The translations under genes and the position numbers were made by a program. A DNA stretch of 64,000 nt from JACKFB01 sp041389525 (lineage in GTDB: Bacteria; Myxococcota_A; UBA9042; PHBI01; JACKFB01), in assembly GCA_041389525.1 (NCBI GenBank), contig JAWKRR010000032.1, positions 1 through 64,000 on the forward strand, written 5' to 3'. Within the stretch, counting starts at the first letter, position 1, and each line of letters starts with the position of its first letter. The notes under the pieces were generated by a model. That model worked only from the letters and a program-made list of their open reading frames with translations. It was not told where the DNA came from and ran no database searches. Positions 26,589-36,140 of this stretch are shown here, piece by piece.

Positions 26589-26790
26589 GCGGGCGCGGCT
26601 TCGCTCGCTGACGCCGCGGGCGCGGCTTCTCGGGCCGGTCCATCTCCGTTCGCGTGCCCCGCCGCGGCGGGTCGCCGGGAGAGCCCGCGCTCGGCGCCAC
26701 TGGGCCGGCCGGGCGCCACTTGCCGCGTCTGGATCGTCGGTCGGCGATGTAGGACTGGGTGGTCTCGACCCCACGGACGATCTCGGCCTG

Positions 26791-26855
26791 GCCTCGGTAG
26801 ATCCTGGTCGGGAAGATGAGAACTGAGTGGTCTTGACCCCTCGGGGAGATCCCCC
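26791..26855. repeat. Direct repeat, left copy, beside the decayed IS
   Basis: This stretch contains CTCGGTAGATCCTGG, ATGAGAACTGAGTGGTCTTG and ACCCCTCGGGGAGATCCCC in order. The same order, with a few substitutions and single-base gaps, occurs at 28474-28522, and the central part recurs in inverse orientation at 45859-45883. A weaker partial copy (GGGTGGTCTCGACCCC) sits just upstream near 26757. Confidence 0.7.
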
Positions 26856-26939
26856 TCGATTCATGACCCGGTCACGGCGTGCGAGAGCGGCACTGGGTTG
26901 ATCGACCGGTGAGAAAGGCGGTACGGGTGTGAAACAACC

Positions 26940-28400
26940 GCCACCGGGCCGGTATGGCCCGAGGAGTCGCGCCCGTGCCCACCGAGATCGCTCACGCCGT
27001 GTTGCCTGTCAAGGAGCGGCTTTCCGCAGAACTCGCGACGTTGTCGAGGAACTGGTGACGCGGCGGCGACGGGCGGGTGGTGTTCGCTTGAGCTGGGAAC
27101 CTGGAAGCTCTGATGAAATTGGGTCGGCTGCTGCTGGCGGCGTTGTCGCGGTGCGATGCGACGGGCGATGCGAGGCATGAGCGTCGGCCATGACGAGGGC
27201 GGGTTCGTACGGACGCGGACTACACCGACGCTCACGACGACGTTTGGCCCGGTGCGCTTCCCCGGCGCCTACCGCTACCCGGCGGAGGTGGGAACGACGA
27301 CGTATGCCGACGCGCGCACTGAGGTCTTCCCGCTGGTGCCGCGTTGCCGGTCGTCGGAGCTCTGCCTTGAGTGGGAGAGCCGCCTCGGCAGCCTGCACCG
27401 TTTCGGAACGCGAGAACCTGCTGACTTTCTTCACCCACGGTGAGGTCGCGCTGGAGACACGACCAGCGGCACGCCGTTCGTGTCGGGAACCTCATCGACG
27501 CGTTGGCTCTACCAAGCGCCCGAGGAGTTTCGCATCTCAGAGCGCGCGACGCGCGGCTGTACCGATCGCCATCGTCTACATGTCGAGCGATGCGCACGCG
27601 CTGCGCCACGTCACGAATCCTGGACTGACCAGTGGAAGATGATCAACGGCCTGCGGGTCTGGTGCGTCGACAAGGACCGGGGAATCATCCCACGGCGGTC
27701 AGTTCACATGGCGACGCGGCTCTGCGCGACGTCGTCCGCCAACTCATCGCGTCGGCTACCTGCGCGTGCGACTTCGGCGATGACTTGTCGCGACCACGTT
27801 CGTCGCGGACGGATCTGATCGCGACCAGCTCATCTCGCAATTCCCCGGCGTCATCGCCATCCTCGACGCCACACGTCCTGCAGCACATAGCGGGAGGCCG
27901 AACGCGCTTCAAATCGGCGATTCAGCGCAACGAATTCTGGCAGTCAGCGGTTCTCCGCGAGGCGCCGCCAGCACGCCGCGATCGTATGGGCCACGCAAGG
28001 CCATCGCAAAGGCAAGAAGGCGCGCGAGCCGACCGCGGACCTGTCCGTACTCACGCCGGACCGATTCGCGGCGAGGCCTGCTCAAGCACCTGGAGACCGT
28101 TGACGACAAGTCCGAGTGCCACAAAGTCGAACTACGTCACCGAACGCCTACCGCATGGACTACGTCATGTACCGCGCGAGCGGCTTCAATCGGCTCCGGC
28201 GCCATGGAATCGCTGACGAACCGGCAGTCAGGCGCGACTGAAGCGCGGCGCCCGCTGCCCCCGAGACCCTCGAGGCCATTTCACCTCCAATGCTCGACTC
28301 GCCGGACGCTGGGACAGTTCTTCGCCCAACCCGACCTCTGGCAACGCCTCGCCCACCGCTTCGTGGATACCGCCTATGTCACATACCGCGGGCCGTGGAA
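26940..28400 (+). pseudogene. Decayed DDE transposase (ISKra4-like, tentative)
   Basis: The 1.8 kb between the RIO kinase and the RCC1 gene holds no intact gene, but pieces of one transposase can be read in order across several frames. They are G-G-F-V-R-T-R-T and F-G-P-V-R-F-P (about 27200-27270), I-V-Y-M-S-S-D-A-H-A-L-R-H (about 27568), W-K-M-I-N-G-L-R-V-W-C-V-D-K (about 27634), A-A-L-R-D-V-V-R-Q-L-I-A-S (27717), F-P-G-V-I-A-I-L-D-A (27844), then I-G-S-G-A-M-E-S-L (about 28190) and F-F-A-Q-P-D-L-W-Q-R-L near 28320. The IGSGAMES and FPG(x)3ILD(x)2H patterns fit DDE transposases of the ISKra4/mutator type. At least five frame changes and stops make it non-functional. Confidence 0.7.
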
Positions 28401-28422
28401 TAGGACTCTACCGGGTGATGGA

Positions 28423-31400
28423 TCACACCCCTCGGGGAGATCCCCCCGGGAGATGACCCTCAGGTCCGGTCTGGCTCGGTAGATCCTGTCGAGAAAATGA
28501 GAACTGGTGGTCTTGACTCGGGGAGGCGGGTGGCGCCCTCCGAGGCGGAGCAGGCTGGATGTTGATCTGGAACGCGCCGTTGTCCCAGTTCACGATGCTC
28601 TCGATGCGGATGGCCACGGTCTCGCCCTCGCCCAGGACGACGTCGACCTGAGCGTCGACGCCGAGCGCTGGGCCGTCGTCGTTGCAGCTCATCATGAGCC
28701 CACTGCAATCGCCCGCGTCGATGCGCAGGACGGTATTGATGGCTGAGCCGACGGTGTCGAAGCGCCAGGTCCCCGCTGAAGGTGCTGTCCACAGGAAGCG
28801 CTGCTCGCGGCCGCCGATGGTCGGCTCGCACAGGGTCTCGTAGTTGCCTGGGCTGAGGTTGCCGAGCTCGCCCACGATGGCGCCGAGGCCCAGCACCGAG
28901 GCGACCGCGACGGCGCAGTCGGGGTCCTCGCAGTCGACCAGGCCGTCGCCGTCGTTGTCGAGGCCGTCACCGCACATCCCCTCCTCGAAGGCGATCGGCG
29001 CGAGGCCACGCACCGGGTAGAACCGCGCGCGGTAGCCAGCGTTGGCGCTCTGCTGGCCGTCGCCCAGCGCGTCGCCCTCGCCGGCGCACCAGATCGATCC
29101 GTCGCTCCGCACGAGACAGGTCGTGTCGCCGGCGTCAGCCGAGACGGCGTCGGAGAGGGCCCCTCCGCCCCACAGGCGGGCGAGCACGGGCGTGGGCGTC
29201 ACCTCCTCGGGATCGCCAGAGCCTAGCTGTCCGTAGTAGTTGTCGCCCCAGCACCAGAGTTGTCCCGTGCTGCGGACCGCGCAGGCCGCGATCGCGCCCG
29301 CGCTGATGCCTACCGCATCGGACAAACCCACCACGGTCACCGGCGTCAAGCTCTGGTTCGTCGAGCCGTCTCCCAACTGCCCAAAGACGCCCCAGCCCCA
29401 GCAGGCCACGCCGCCTGTCGAGCGGCGAACGCAGGTGTGGCCCGAGCCGGCGGCGACCTCTACAGCGTCGGTGATCTCGCTGACAGACACCGGGACTGGG
29501 CTGTCGTTCTTGGTCCCGTCGCCTAGCTGGCCATAGAAGTTGCTGCCCCAGCACGACACGTGGCCGGTCGCGCGCACCGCACACGCATACTGCTGCCCCA
29601 GGGCGAGGTGGGTGGCGTCAGCGATCCCGCTCACGGTCACCAGTGACGCGCCTCCACCCCAGCACGCGACCTGCCCGGTCTCTCGCAGCGCGCACGCGAA
29701 CCCGTAGCCCGCAGCCACGGCCACGGCGTCGGTCAGCTCAAGCACGGCGACCGGCGTGGGGCTGTCGGTCTCAGACCCGTCTCCGAGCGCGCCGCCTAGG
29801 TTGCGACCCCAGCAAGCCACCGCGCCGGTCGACCGGACAGCACACGCGAAGCCGCCACCGCCCACGGCCACGCCCACCGCGTCTTCGAGGCCGCTAACCT
29901 GAACCGGGACGACCCCGAATATCGGCTTTGACCCGTCGCCGAGCTGCCCGTACTCGCCCCAACCCCAACAGTGGACCCGGCCATCCGAGGTCAGCGCGCA
30001 GCCCGTCGAGTCACCCGTCGAGACGGCGATGCTGGGTTCGAAGCAGGTTCCCGCACCGCAGACCTCCGTGGGGTCGCAGACGACCGCGCAGGCCCCGCAG
30101 CTCGTGACGGCGTCTAGGGAGGCCTCGCAACCATTGGACGGATCCTTGTCGCAATCGTCGAACCCGCCAGCGCAATCGACGACCGCGCAGCTTCCGCTGT
30201 CGCAAGCGCTGCTGGCGTTCGCGAGATCGCAGGTCCCGCAGGACCCGCCGCAGCCGTCGGGACCGCACTGCTTGCCGTCGCAGCTCGGCACGCACTCGCA
30301 CTGATCGGTGGCGCCGCACACGGTCCCCGCGCCACACGTGCCGCAGCTTCCGCCGCAGCCATCGGCGCCGCACTGCTTGCCCTCGCAGTTCGGTACGCAC
30401 TCGCACTGATCGGTGGCGCCGCACACGGTCCCGGCAGCGCAGGTGCCGCAGGTGCCGCCGCAGTCGTCGGCGCCGCACTGCTTGCCCTCGCAGTTCGGTA
30501 CGCACTCGCACTGATCGGTGGCGCCGCACACGGTCCCGGCCGCGCAGGTGCCGCAGCTCCGCCACAGCCGTCGGTGCCGCACTGTTTGCCTTCGCAGTTC
30601 GGGGCACACTCGCACTGCGCGGTGGCGCCGCACACGGTCCCGGCCGCGCAGGTGCCGCAGCTCCCGCCGCAGTCGTCGGAGCCGCACTGCCTGCCCGCGC
30701 AGTCTGCGGTGCAGCCGCCGACGCACTGGCCGGCTTCGTTACAGCTTGTACCCACCGAGCAGGTGCCGCAGTTTCCACCGCAGCCGTCGTCCCCGCACTG
30801 CTTGCCGCCGCACTCTGCGGTGCAGCCGCTGACGCACTGGCCGGCTTCGCTGCAGCTCGTCCCGGCCGCGCATGTGCTGCAGCTCCCGCCGCAGTCGTCG
30901 GACCCGCACTGCTTGCCGGAGCACTCTGCGGTGCAACCGCTCACGCACTGGCCGGCCTGTTACAGCTTGTGCCAGCCCCGCAGGCGCCGCAGCTCCCGCC
31001 GCAGCCGTCGGACCCGCACTGCTTGCCGGAGCACTCTGCGGTGCAGCCGCTCACGCACTGTCCCGCCTCGTCACAGCTCGTCCCCGCCCCGCAGGTGCCG
31101 CAGCCCCGCCGCAGCCGTCGGACCCGCACTGCTTGCCGGAGCACTCTGCGGTGCAACCGCTCACGCACTGGCCGGCCCTGCTGCAGCTCGTCCCGGCCGC
31201 GCATGTGCCGCAGCCCCCGCCGCAGCCGTCGGACCCGCACTGCTTGCCGGCACACTCTGCGGTGCAGCCGCTCACGCACTGGCCGGCTTCGTTGCAGCTC
31301 GTCCCCGCCCCGCAGGTGCCGCAGCTCCGCCGCAGTCGTCGGACCCGCACTGTTTGCCGGAGCACTCTGCGGTGCAGCCGCCCACGCACTGGCCGGCTTC

Positions 31401-31984
31401 GTTGCAGCTCGTCCCCGCCGCGCATGTGCCGCAGCCCCGCCGCAGTCGTCGGACCCGCACTGCTTGCCGGTGCACTCTGCGGTGCAGCCGCCCACGCACT
31501 GGCCGGCTTCGTTGCAGCTCGTGCCAGCCCCGCATGTGCCACAGCTCCCGCCGCAGCCGTCGGTGCCGCACCCGCGGCCGTCGCACGCCGGGGCGCAAGC
31601 CACCCGCGGCGCGCAGGCGAATCCGCCGGTCCCCGCGACGCACTCCAGCTCGCCGGGACACGCATCGCCCGCCTGCGCGCATTCCGGTACGCAGGCGACG
31701 GTCTGCTCGCCTGTGGCTTTGCACTGCCCAGTGCGGCCGGACGGGCAACCGGCGCTCGCGTCGTCGCAGAGCGGCGCGCAGTAGGTCCCTGACCCAGCCG
31801 CGATGCACGCACCGTCGTCGCACTCCGCGCTGGTCTTGCAGCCGGCCTCGTAGAGAGCCAGCGAGCCCGTGCCCGGCTCCTTCGTCCCGTCGGACGTCGC
31901 CTCGCCGCAGCCGACCGTAGCCAGCGCCAAGCACCCCAACAACCAGAGCTTCCCAACCACGCGGCGAACGCCGATATCCGACAT
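28423..31984 (-). CDS. Secreted Cys-rich/RCC1-repeat lipoprotein, broken by five one-base losses
   Basis: A very large exported protein, 1,188 residues if repaired. ATG 31984 gives a signal peptide with lipobox L-A-T-V-G-C. A Cys-rich region of 13 tandem units (C-G-x-D-G-C-G-G-S-C-G-T-C-x-A-G-T-x-C) spans 31610 to 30200. Next come RCC1-type repeats (C-A-V-R-S-T-G-x-V-x-C-W-G then G-Q-L-G-D-G) from about 30000 to 29030, a D-G-L-D-N-D-G-D-G-L-V-D-C motif and a PPC-like domain near the end. Units 2, 3, 5, 6/7 and 10 each lack one C compared with intact units (31435-31438, 31327, 31104-31107, 30956, 30559); restoring five bases gives one frame (3,567 bases). The tail after about 28550 runs into the IS repeat. 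Probably a surface adhesion or recognition protein. Confidence 0.75.
28474..28522. repeat. Direct repeat, right copy
   Basis: CTCGGTAGATCCTG, ATGAGAACTG and GTGGTCTTGACTCGGGG in the same order as the left copy at 26791-26855. Read on the minus strand it encodes part of the last 40 residues of the RCC1-repeat gene product, which show no similarity to the rest of that protein. Confidence 0.7.
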
Positions 31985-32259
31985 GGATCCCCCCCTCCAG
32001 CTTTGATTTTGATGCGTCGTGCGTACGTCGCCGGCATCCACCGCCAAGCCAAGCCGAGCCGAATGCCCCACTCGACCGACACCGCCACCGCCCCCGGTGG
32101 CCCCTGCGTCACTCTCGACAGCGCGTCTCGCTAGGCTCGATGCGATGCAGCTTACGCTGGCCCGGGGCGTGCGGTCTTTGGGGTGGCGCCAAATACCACT
32201 GAAAGTGGTCGATTTCGACGTCGTGCGTGCGTAAGTGGCGGAAATCGAAGGAATAGCGG

Positions 32260-32313
32260 CGGGTGTCAGGCGCCGGTCACCCGCGCAAGTGCGTAGGGTG
32301 GGTGTCAGGCACC
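32260..32313. repeat. Two copies of GGGTGTCAGGC(G/A)CCG
   Basis: GGGTGTCAGGCGCCG starts at 32260 and GGGTGTCAGGCACCG at 32300. The 360 bp gap 31985-32344 between the Cys-rich gene start and the ParE toxin end otherwise shows no gene. The motif resembles dispersed repetitive units seen near REP-associated transposases; no transposase is present here. Confidence 0.6.
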
Positions 32314-32344
32314 GACCTATGAAGGGACTTCGCGAGGTTGGCAT

Positions 32345-32623
32345 CTACTGTGGCCAAGACCTCCGGCCGTGGAGCACTCTCAGGACTTGGATGCCGTCCG
32401 CTACGAGACGGTAGACCAGCAAGTACGGGGTCCCTGGGACGGCTATCTCGCGTGTTCCTGTCACCCGACCTCGCCGCCCCAGGCTCGGAGTCGTCACCAA
32501 CGCTTCCGCCACCTCCAGGATTTGCGCGGCGAGGCGGGCAGCGGCGCTGGCGTCGTCGTCTGCCACATACGCCCGAGCCTCTCGCAGGTCCCCGACCGCT
32601 GACTGCATCCAGACGAGCCTCAT
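32345..32623 (-). CDS. ParE/RelE-family toxin
   Basis: A 92-residue type II toxin. It has the ParE/RelE pattern: an N-terminal A-V-G-D-L-R-E-A-R-A-Y-V-A helix, A-A-A-R-L-A-A-Q-I-L, L-G-R-R-G-R-V-x-G-T-R-E and the beta-strands Y-L-L-V-Y-R-L with V-L-R-V-L-H-G-R-R at the end. ParE members poison gyrase, RelE members cleave mRNA; the G-T-R-E and H-G-R-R patterns fit ParE better. ATG 32623 overlaps the antitoxin stop by ATGA. Confidence 0.9.
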   Translation of the reverse strand: MRLVWMQSAVGDLREARAYVADDDASAAARLAAQILEVAEALVTTPSLGRRGRVTGTREIAVPGTPYLLVYRLVADGIQVLRVLHGRRSWPQ

Positions 32624-32922
32624 GCGGGCCTTTCGCCCTCAGACTCGGTACCCCACGATTTCAGCCACTCGCGAACGTCGCCGTGGTCCACGGTGCGGCC
32701 GGCCTCAGCGTCAGATAGCCCACGGACAACCGCCTCCAGGAAGTGGTTGCTCTCTCGCATCTCCTCGAACGCGCCCGGCGAAAGCACGACCGCCGCCGCC
32801 CGGCCATTCTGAGTGATCACAATCGGTTCGCTCTCCGCACGAAGTCCACGCAGGATCCTGGCTGCCTGGGCCTTGAACTCTCCGAGAGGGACTATCCCGC
32901 TAGAAACATTGACATCTTTCAC
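32620..32922 (-). CDS. Phd/YefM-family antitoxin
   Basis: A 100-residue antitoxin gene that precedes its toxin with a 4 bp overlap. The protein has the Phd/YefM fold at its start: I-V-P-L-G-E-F-K-A-Q-A-A-R-I-L then P-I-V-I-T-Q-N-G-R-A-A-A-V-V-L-S-P-G-A-F-E-E-M. The C-terminal part (from about residue 60) is acidic and would wrap the toxin. Phd-type proteins repress their own operon with the toxin as co-repressor; a palindrome is present just upstream. Confidence 0.92.
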   Translation of the reverse strand: MKDVNVSSGIVPLGEFKAQAARILRGLRAESEPIVITQNGRAAAVVLSPGAFEEMRESNHFLEAVVRGLSDAEAGRTVDHGDVREWLKSWGTESEGERPA

Positions 32923-32937
32923 GTCTGCACCTCGCAG

Positions 32938-32965
32938 AGACCATCAGGCAGGCACTAGATGGTCT
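32938..32965. promoter_or_regulatory. Palindrome upstream of the Phd/ParE operon (candidate operator)
   Basis: AGACCATC (32938-32945) and GATGGTCT (32958-32965), a perfect 8+8 inverted repeat with a 12 base spacer, 16-43 bases before the antitoxin start codon. It has the right size and place for an antitoxin binding site. Confidence 0.5.
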
Positions 32966-33208
32966 AAATATGGACCCGTAAACGGTCTTCATGCAAGGGG
33001 GGGGCCGAGCGTAGCAAAGACGTCTCCCCCGTGTGGCGGAGTGTGACGCCTGTCCTGCAAGGTCCTCGAGGCGACGTACGGGGGCGGCTGCGGGCGCGCT
33101 GCGGGGCGGGGAGGCTTACTATTTCAAGAGCGGGCGCTCGTTCCATGATCCGCGTCAATGTCTCTCCGAAGGGCCGCCGATACGGTCGGCGCCGGACGCG
33201 GAGAGAGC

Positions 33209-34795
33209 ATGTCGGACACACCTGCGACTATCGTTCACGCCCTGGCGGCGGCTGCTCAGGAGGAGCCTGACCGGCTGGCGCTGCGCTTTGTGGCCACCAC
33301 CGGCGAGGACTTGCTCCTCAGCTTTGGCGACCTGTGGCGTGACGCGCGGCGGGTGGCCGGGCACTTGCGCGCGGAGGGGGCGATCGAGGGCCACGCCGTC
33401 GTGCTGCTGCTGCCCCCGGGGCGCGAGTTCGTGGCGTCGTTTTTCGGCGTGCTGCTGGCCGGTGCGGTGCCCACGCCGCTCGCGCCGCCTTTTCGGCAGG
33501 ACGCGCTCGGGGCTTACCTCGGCGCGCTCAAGCCGATCTTCGCTAGCTGCGCGCCGCGGGTGTTTTTCGCCCCAGACGAGACGGCCGCCCACCTCGCGAC
33601 GCTGGCTCCTGAGGCCCGGGTCCTCTCGGCGGAGACCGCGCTGCTCAGCGACGCGCTGGCGGGCGCGTTCGAGCTTCCGCGGCCCGAGGCCACCGCGGTC
33701 TTGCAGTACACCTCGGGCGCCAACAGCGTGCCCCGAGGGATTCGGCTCAGCCACCGCGCGGTGGTCGCCAACATCGACAGCATCGGCCGCGCCCTGGGGC
33801 TGGGACGCGACGAGGTGGCGCTCAGCTGGCTGCCCATGTTCGCCGACATGGGCCTCATCGGGGTGCTGCTGACCGGCATCTACTGGCGCTTCGCCCAGGT
33901 CCACCTGCGGCCCGAGGCGTTTCTTATTAAGCCAGCCCGCTGGTTGCAGGCCATCTCGCGCTTCGGGGCGACGGTCTCCTGCGCTCCCAACTTCGCCTAC
34001 AAGCTGACCACGCGGCGGGTGCTCGACCGGGAGCTGGAGGGCGTGGACCTCTCCGCGTGGCGTATCGCGCTGGTGGGTGCTGAGCGCGTGGAGCCGGACG
34101 CGATGGCCGCGTTCGCCGAGCGCTTCGAGCCGCACGGGCTGCGTCGCGGCGCGGTGGTGCCGACCTACGGGCTGGCCGAGAACACCTTGGCGGCCACCAT
34201 CGGCGTGCCCGGCGAGCCGCTGGCCGCGCGGGCGCTGGACGGGGAGGGGGGGCCGCTTGTGGCGTCGGCGGGCCGGCCGATGGCGGGGCAGGAGGTGAGG
34301 ATCTTCGACGCCCACGACGTGCCGCTCGAGGACGGTCGCGTGGGCGAGATCGTCGTGCGCAGCGGCTCGCTGATGGACGGCTACGAGGGGTGCCCGGACG
34401 CCACCGCCTCGAAGCTGCGCGGTGGCTGGCTGCGGACCGGCGACCTGGGCGCGCTGATCTCGGGCGAGCTTTTCGTCACCGGCCGCTCCAAGCCCATGAT
34501 CATCAAGCGCGGGCGCAACTACTACCCCGACGACATCGAGCGGCTGGCGTCGAGCGTGCTGGGGCTGCCGGCTGGCGCCGTGCTCGCCTATGCGCGGGAC
34601 AACGACGCCACCGGGACTGAGGACGTGGTGCTGGTCGCGGAGTCCGCGGCGACTGACGACGAGGAGGCGCGGGGCGCTGCGACCAGGGCGCTGAACGCTG
34701 AGCTTTTGCAGAGCCTGGGGATCCGCGCCGACGAGGTCATTTGGCTGCCGCCGGGCGAGACGGTCAGCGCGCGGAGTCGTCCATGCGCGCCGTAG
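33209..34795 (+). CDS. Fatty acyl-AMP ligase (FAAL)-type adenylating enzyme
   Basis: A 528-residue ANL-superfamily enzyme that should activate a carboxylic (probably fatty) acid as acyl-AMP for loading on the acyl carrier protein encoded 1 kb downstream. Motifs: Y-T-S-G-A-N-S-V-P-R-G-I (about residue 168, P-loop), P-T-Y-G-L-A-E-N-T-L (about 318), R-T-G-D-L-G (about 410) and G-R-S-K-P-M-I-I-K-R-G-R-N-Y-Y-P-D-D-I-E (about 425-444), the last being typical of FAALs. The usual C-terminal P-R-T-x-S-G-K motif with its lysine is absent; the protein ends at R-S-R-P-C-A-P. Start ATG 33209 follows a GGAGAGAG site; an upstream in-frame ATG is at 33158. Confidence 0.88.
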   Translation: MSDTPATIVHALAAAAQEEPDRLALRFVATTGEDLLLSFGDLWRDARRVAGHLRAEGAIEGHAVVLLLPPGREFVASFFGVLLAGAVPTPLAPPFRQDALGAYLGALKPIFASCAPRVFFAPDETAAHLATLAPEARVLSAETALLSDALAGAFELPRPEATAVLQYTSGANSVPRGIRLSHRAVVANIDSIGRALGLGRDEVALSWLPMFADMGLIGVLLTGIYWRFAQVHLRPEAFLIKPARWLQAISRFGATVSCAPNFAYKLTTRRVLDRELEGVDLSAWRIALVGAERVEPDAMAAFAERFEPHGLRRGAVVPTYGLAENTLAATIGVPGEPLAARALDGEGGPLVASAGRPMAGQEVRIFDAHDVPLEDGRVGEIVVRSGSLMDGYEGCPDATASKLRGGWLRTGDLGALISGELFVTGRSKPMIIKRGRNYYPDDIERLASSVLGLPAGAVLAYARDNDATGTEDVVLVAESAATDDEEARGAATRALNAELLQSLGIRADEVIWLPPGETVSARSRPCAP

Positions 34796-35802
34796 TCATC
34801 GGTGGCACGGGGTTCTTGGGCCTCAACCTGTGCCGCGAGCTTCAGGCCGCGGGCCACGACGTGAGCGCGACGCGGCGGCGCTCGAGCAACACGCTGTGGG
34901 CACGCAGGCTGGGGATCCCGCTGGTCGGTGGCGACCTCGACGACCCGGCGGGGCTGGCCCAGAGCCTGCGCGGGTGCGACGTGGCGTTCATGGCGGCCGG
35001 GCACTACCCGCGCTGGTCGGTGGACACGCCGCGGCAGGTCGCCGAGGGCCTGCGCTGGCTGCGCAACGCCTACGACGCCGCGAGGACCGCGGGGGTCGCG
35101 CGCTTCGTGTACACCTCGTCGAGCGCGACCGTGGCAGCCTCGGCGGGCGGCGGGCCGGCGGCGGAGAAAAACGGGCTCGCGGTGGCCCCCGACGGCAGCA
35201 CCTACTTCGCGGTGAAGCTGGCGCTGGAAGCCGAGCTCGCGCGGGCCAGCGTCGGCGGTCCGGAGGTCGTCACGCTCTGCCCGACAGGCTGCCTGGGGCC
35301 CTACGACTGGAAGGTCGGCACCGGCTCGTTCGTGCTCGGCGTGCTGACGAAGACCCTCAGCGTGTTCGTCGACGGGCCCATCAACGTGGTCGACGCGCGG
35401 GACGTCGCGCGCTCGCACATCGCGGCGGCCGAGCGCGGCGTCGCTGGGCGCCGCTACCTGCTGGGCGGCCACGACCTGACGGTGGGGGCGCTGGTCCGCG
35501 GCATGGCGGAGCGCTTCGACGTGCCGCTGGTGGCCCGCGAGCTGTCGGCCGACGAGGGCTACCGGCTCGCCGAGCGCGAGGAGGCCCGCTGTGTCGCGGC
35601 GGGCCGCGGCCGGCCAGCGCTGACCCGAGAGTTCGTGGACCTGGCGGTGCACGGCCTGCACGTCGACAGCGCCGAGGCCCGCACCGCGCTGGGCCACCGC
35701 GCGCGCCCGCTGACCGAGACCCTCGACGACGCCCGCGACTGGTACGCGAGCCACGGCTACGTCGCCCGCGAGGCCGCCCAGTCCCCCGCTCAAAACCCCT
35801 GA
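34783..35802 (+). CDS. NAD-dependent epimerase/dehydratase family protein
   Basis: A 339-residue extended SDR protein. The Rossmann motif G-G-T-G-F-L-G is at residues 7-13, followed by G-G-D-L-D-D for the adenine pocket and the catalytic Y-F-A-V-K (Y-x-x-x-K) near residue 141 with T-S-S-S-A before it. It resembles dihydroflavonol-reductase/3-beta-HSD-like members that reduce ketones or dehydrogenate alcohols. Its start overlaps the FAAL gene by 13 bp, so it belongs to the same transcription unit, and a role in tailoring the activated acyl chain is likely. Confidence 0.85.
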   Translation: MRAVVIGGTGFLGLNLCRELQAAGHDVSATRRRSSNTLWARRLGIPLVGGDLDDPAGLAQSLRGCDVAFMAAGHYPRWSVDTPRQVAEGLRWLRNAYDAARTAGVARFVYTSSSATVAASAGGGPAAEKNGLAVAPDGSTYFAVKLALEAELARASVGGPEVVTLCPTGCLGPYDWKVGTGSFVLGVLTKTLSVFVDGPINVVDARDVARSHIAAAERGVAGRRYLLGGHDLTVGALVRGMAERFDVPLVARELSADEGYRLAEREEARCVAAGRGRPALTREFVDLAVHGLHVDSAEARTALGHRARPLTETLDDARDWYASHGYVAREAAQSPAQNP

Positions 35803-35848
35803 TCTCGACGATCGAAAAGAGCCATCCCAAAGCCCGGAGCCCCGCCCT

Positions 35849-36127
35849 ATGAGCACGCCTGACCCCGACCACATCTTCGAGACCGTCACGGTCCTCGTCC
35901 GCGAGCTGACGAACCTGCCGACGCACACGGTGTCGGCGACCGACCGCCTGCTGGAGGACCTCGGCATGGACTCCCTGCAGACCATGGAGCTGCTGTCGCG
36001 CCTGAGCGAGGCCTACGACGTGGACCCCGACATGGACGAGGTGGTCGCTGCGCTCACGGTGGGCGACGTGGTCGCCGTGCTGGAGCGCGCCCTGTCCCAA
36101 GTCGCCACCGCTCGCGCCACCGCGTAG
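35849..36127 (+). CDS. Acyl carrier protein
   Basis: A 92-residue carrier protein. The phosphopantetheine attachment serine lies in L-G-M-D-S-L-Q-T-M-E-L (about residue 37), preceded by D-R-L-L-E-D and followed by an acidic helix (D-P-D-M-D-E-V). It is a discrete carrier, 46 bp after the epimerase gene and 13 bp before the radical SAM gene. The FAAL upstream is the obvious loading enzyme, so the whole unit probably works on a carrier-bound acyl chain. Confidence 0.92.
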   Translation: MSTPDPDHIFETVTVLVRELTNLPTHTVSATDRLLEDLGMDSLQTMELLSRLSEAYDVDPDMDEVVAALTVGDVVAVLERALSQVATARATA

Positions 36128-36140
36128 GCCGGAGCCTCAA

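Larger units (their letters stand above)
26791..28522. mobile_element. Degenerate insertion sequence with flanking direct repeats
   Basis: The decayed transposase is bracketed by two copies of a roughly 50 bp repeat (26791-26855 and 28474-28522), each adjoining a CCCCTCGGGGAGATCCCC-like palindromic motif (26837 and 28429). Base composition is slightly less GC-rich than the surrounding genes. The right end runs into the 3' end of the RCC1-repeat gene, suggesting that insertion changed that protein's C-terminus. Confidence 0.6.

Noticed and set aside
30200..31610. Regularly spaced direct repeats that could be read as a CRISPR array
   Set aside because: The roughly 110 base units are coding, end to end, with conserved cysteines and no unique spacers.
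28423..31984. Programmed ribosomal frameshifting in the Cys-rich gene
   Set aside because: Five events would be needed, with no downstream structure or slippery heptamer in common; missing bases relative to sister repeats explain them more simply.
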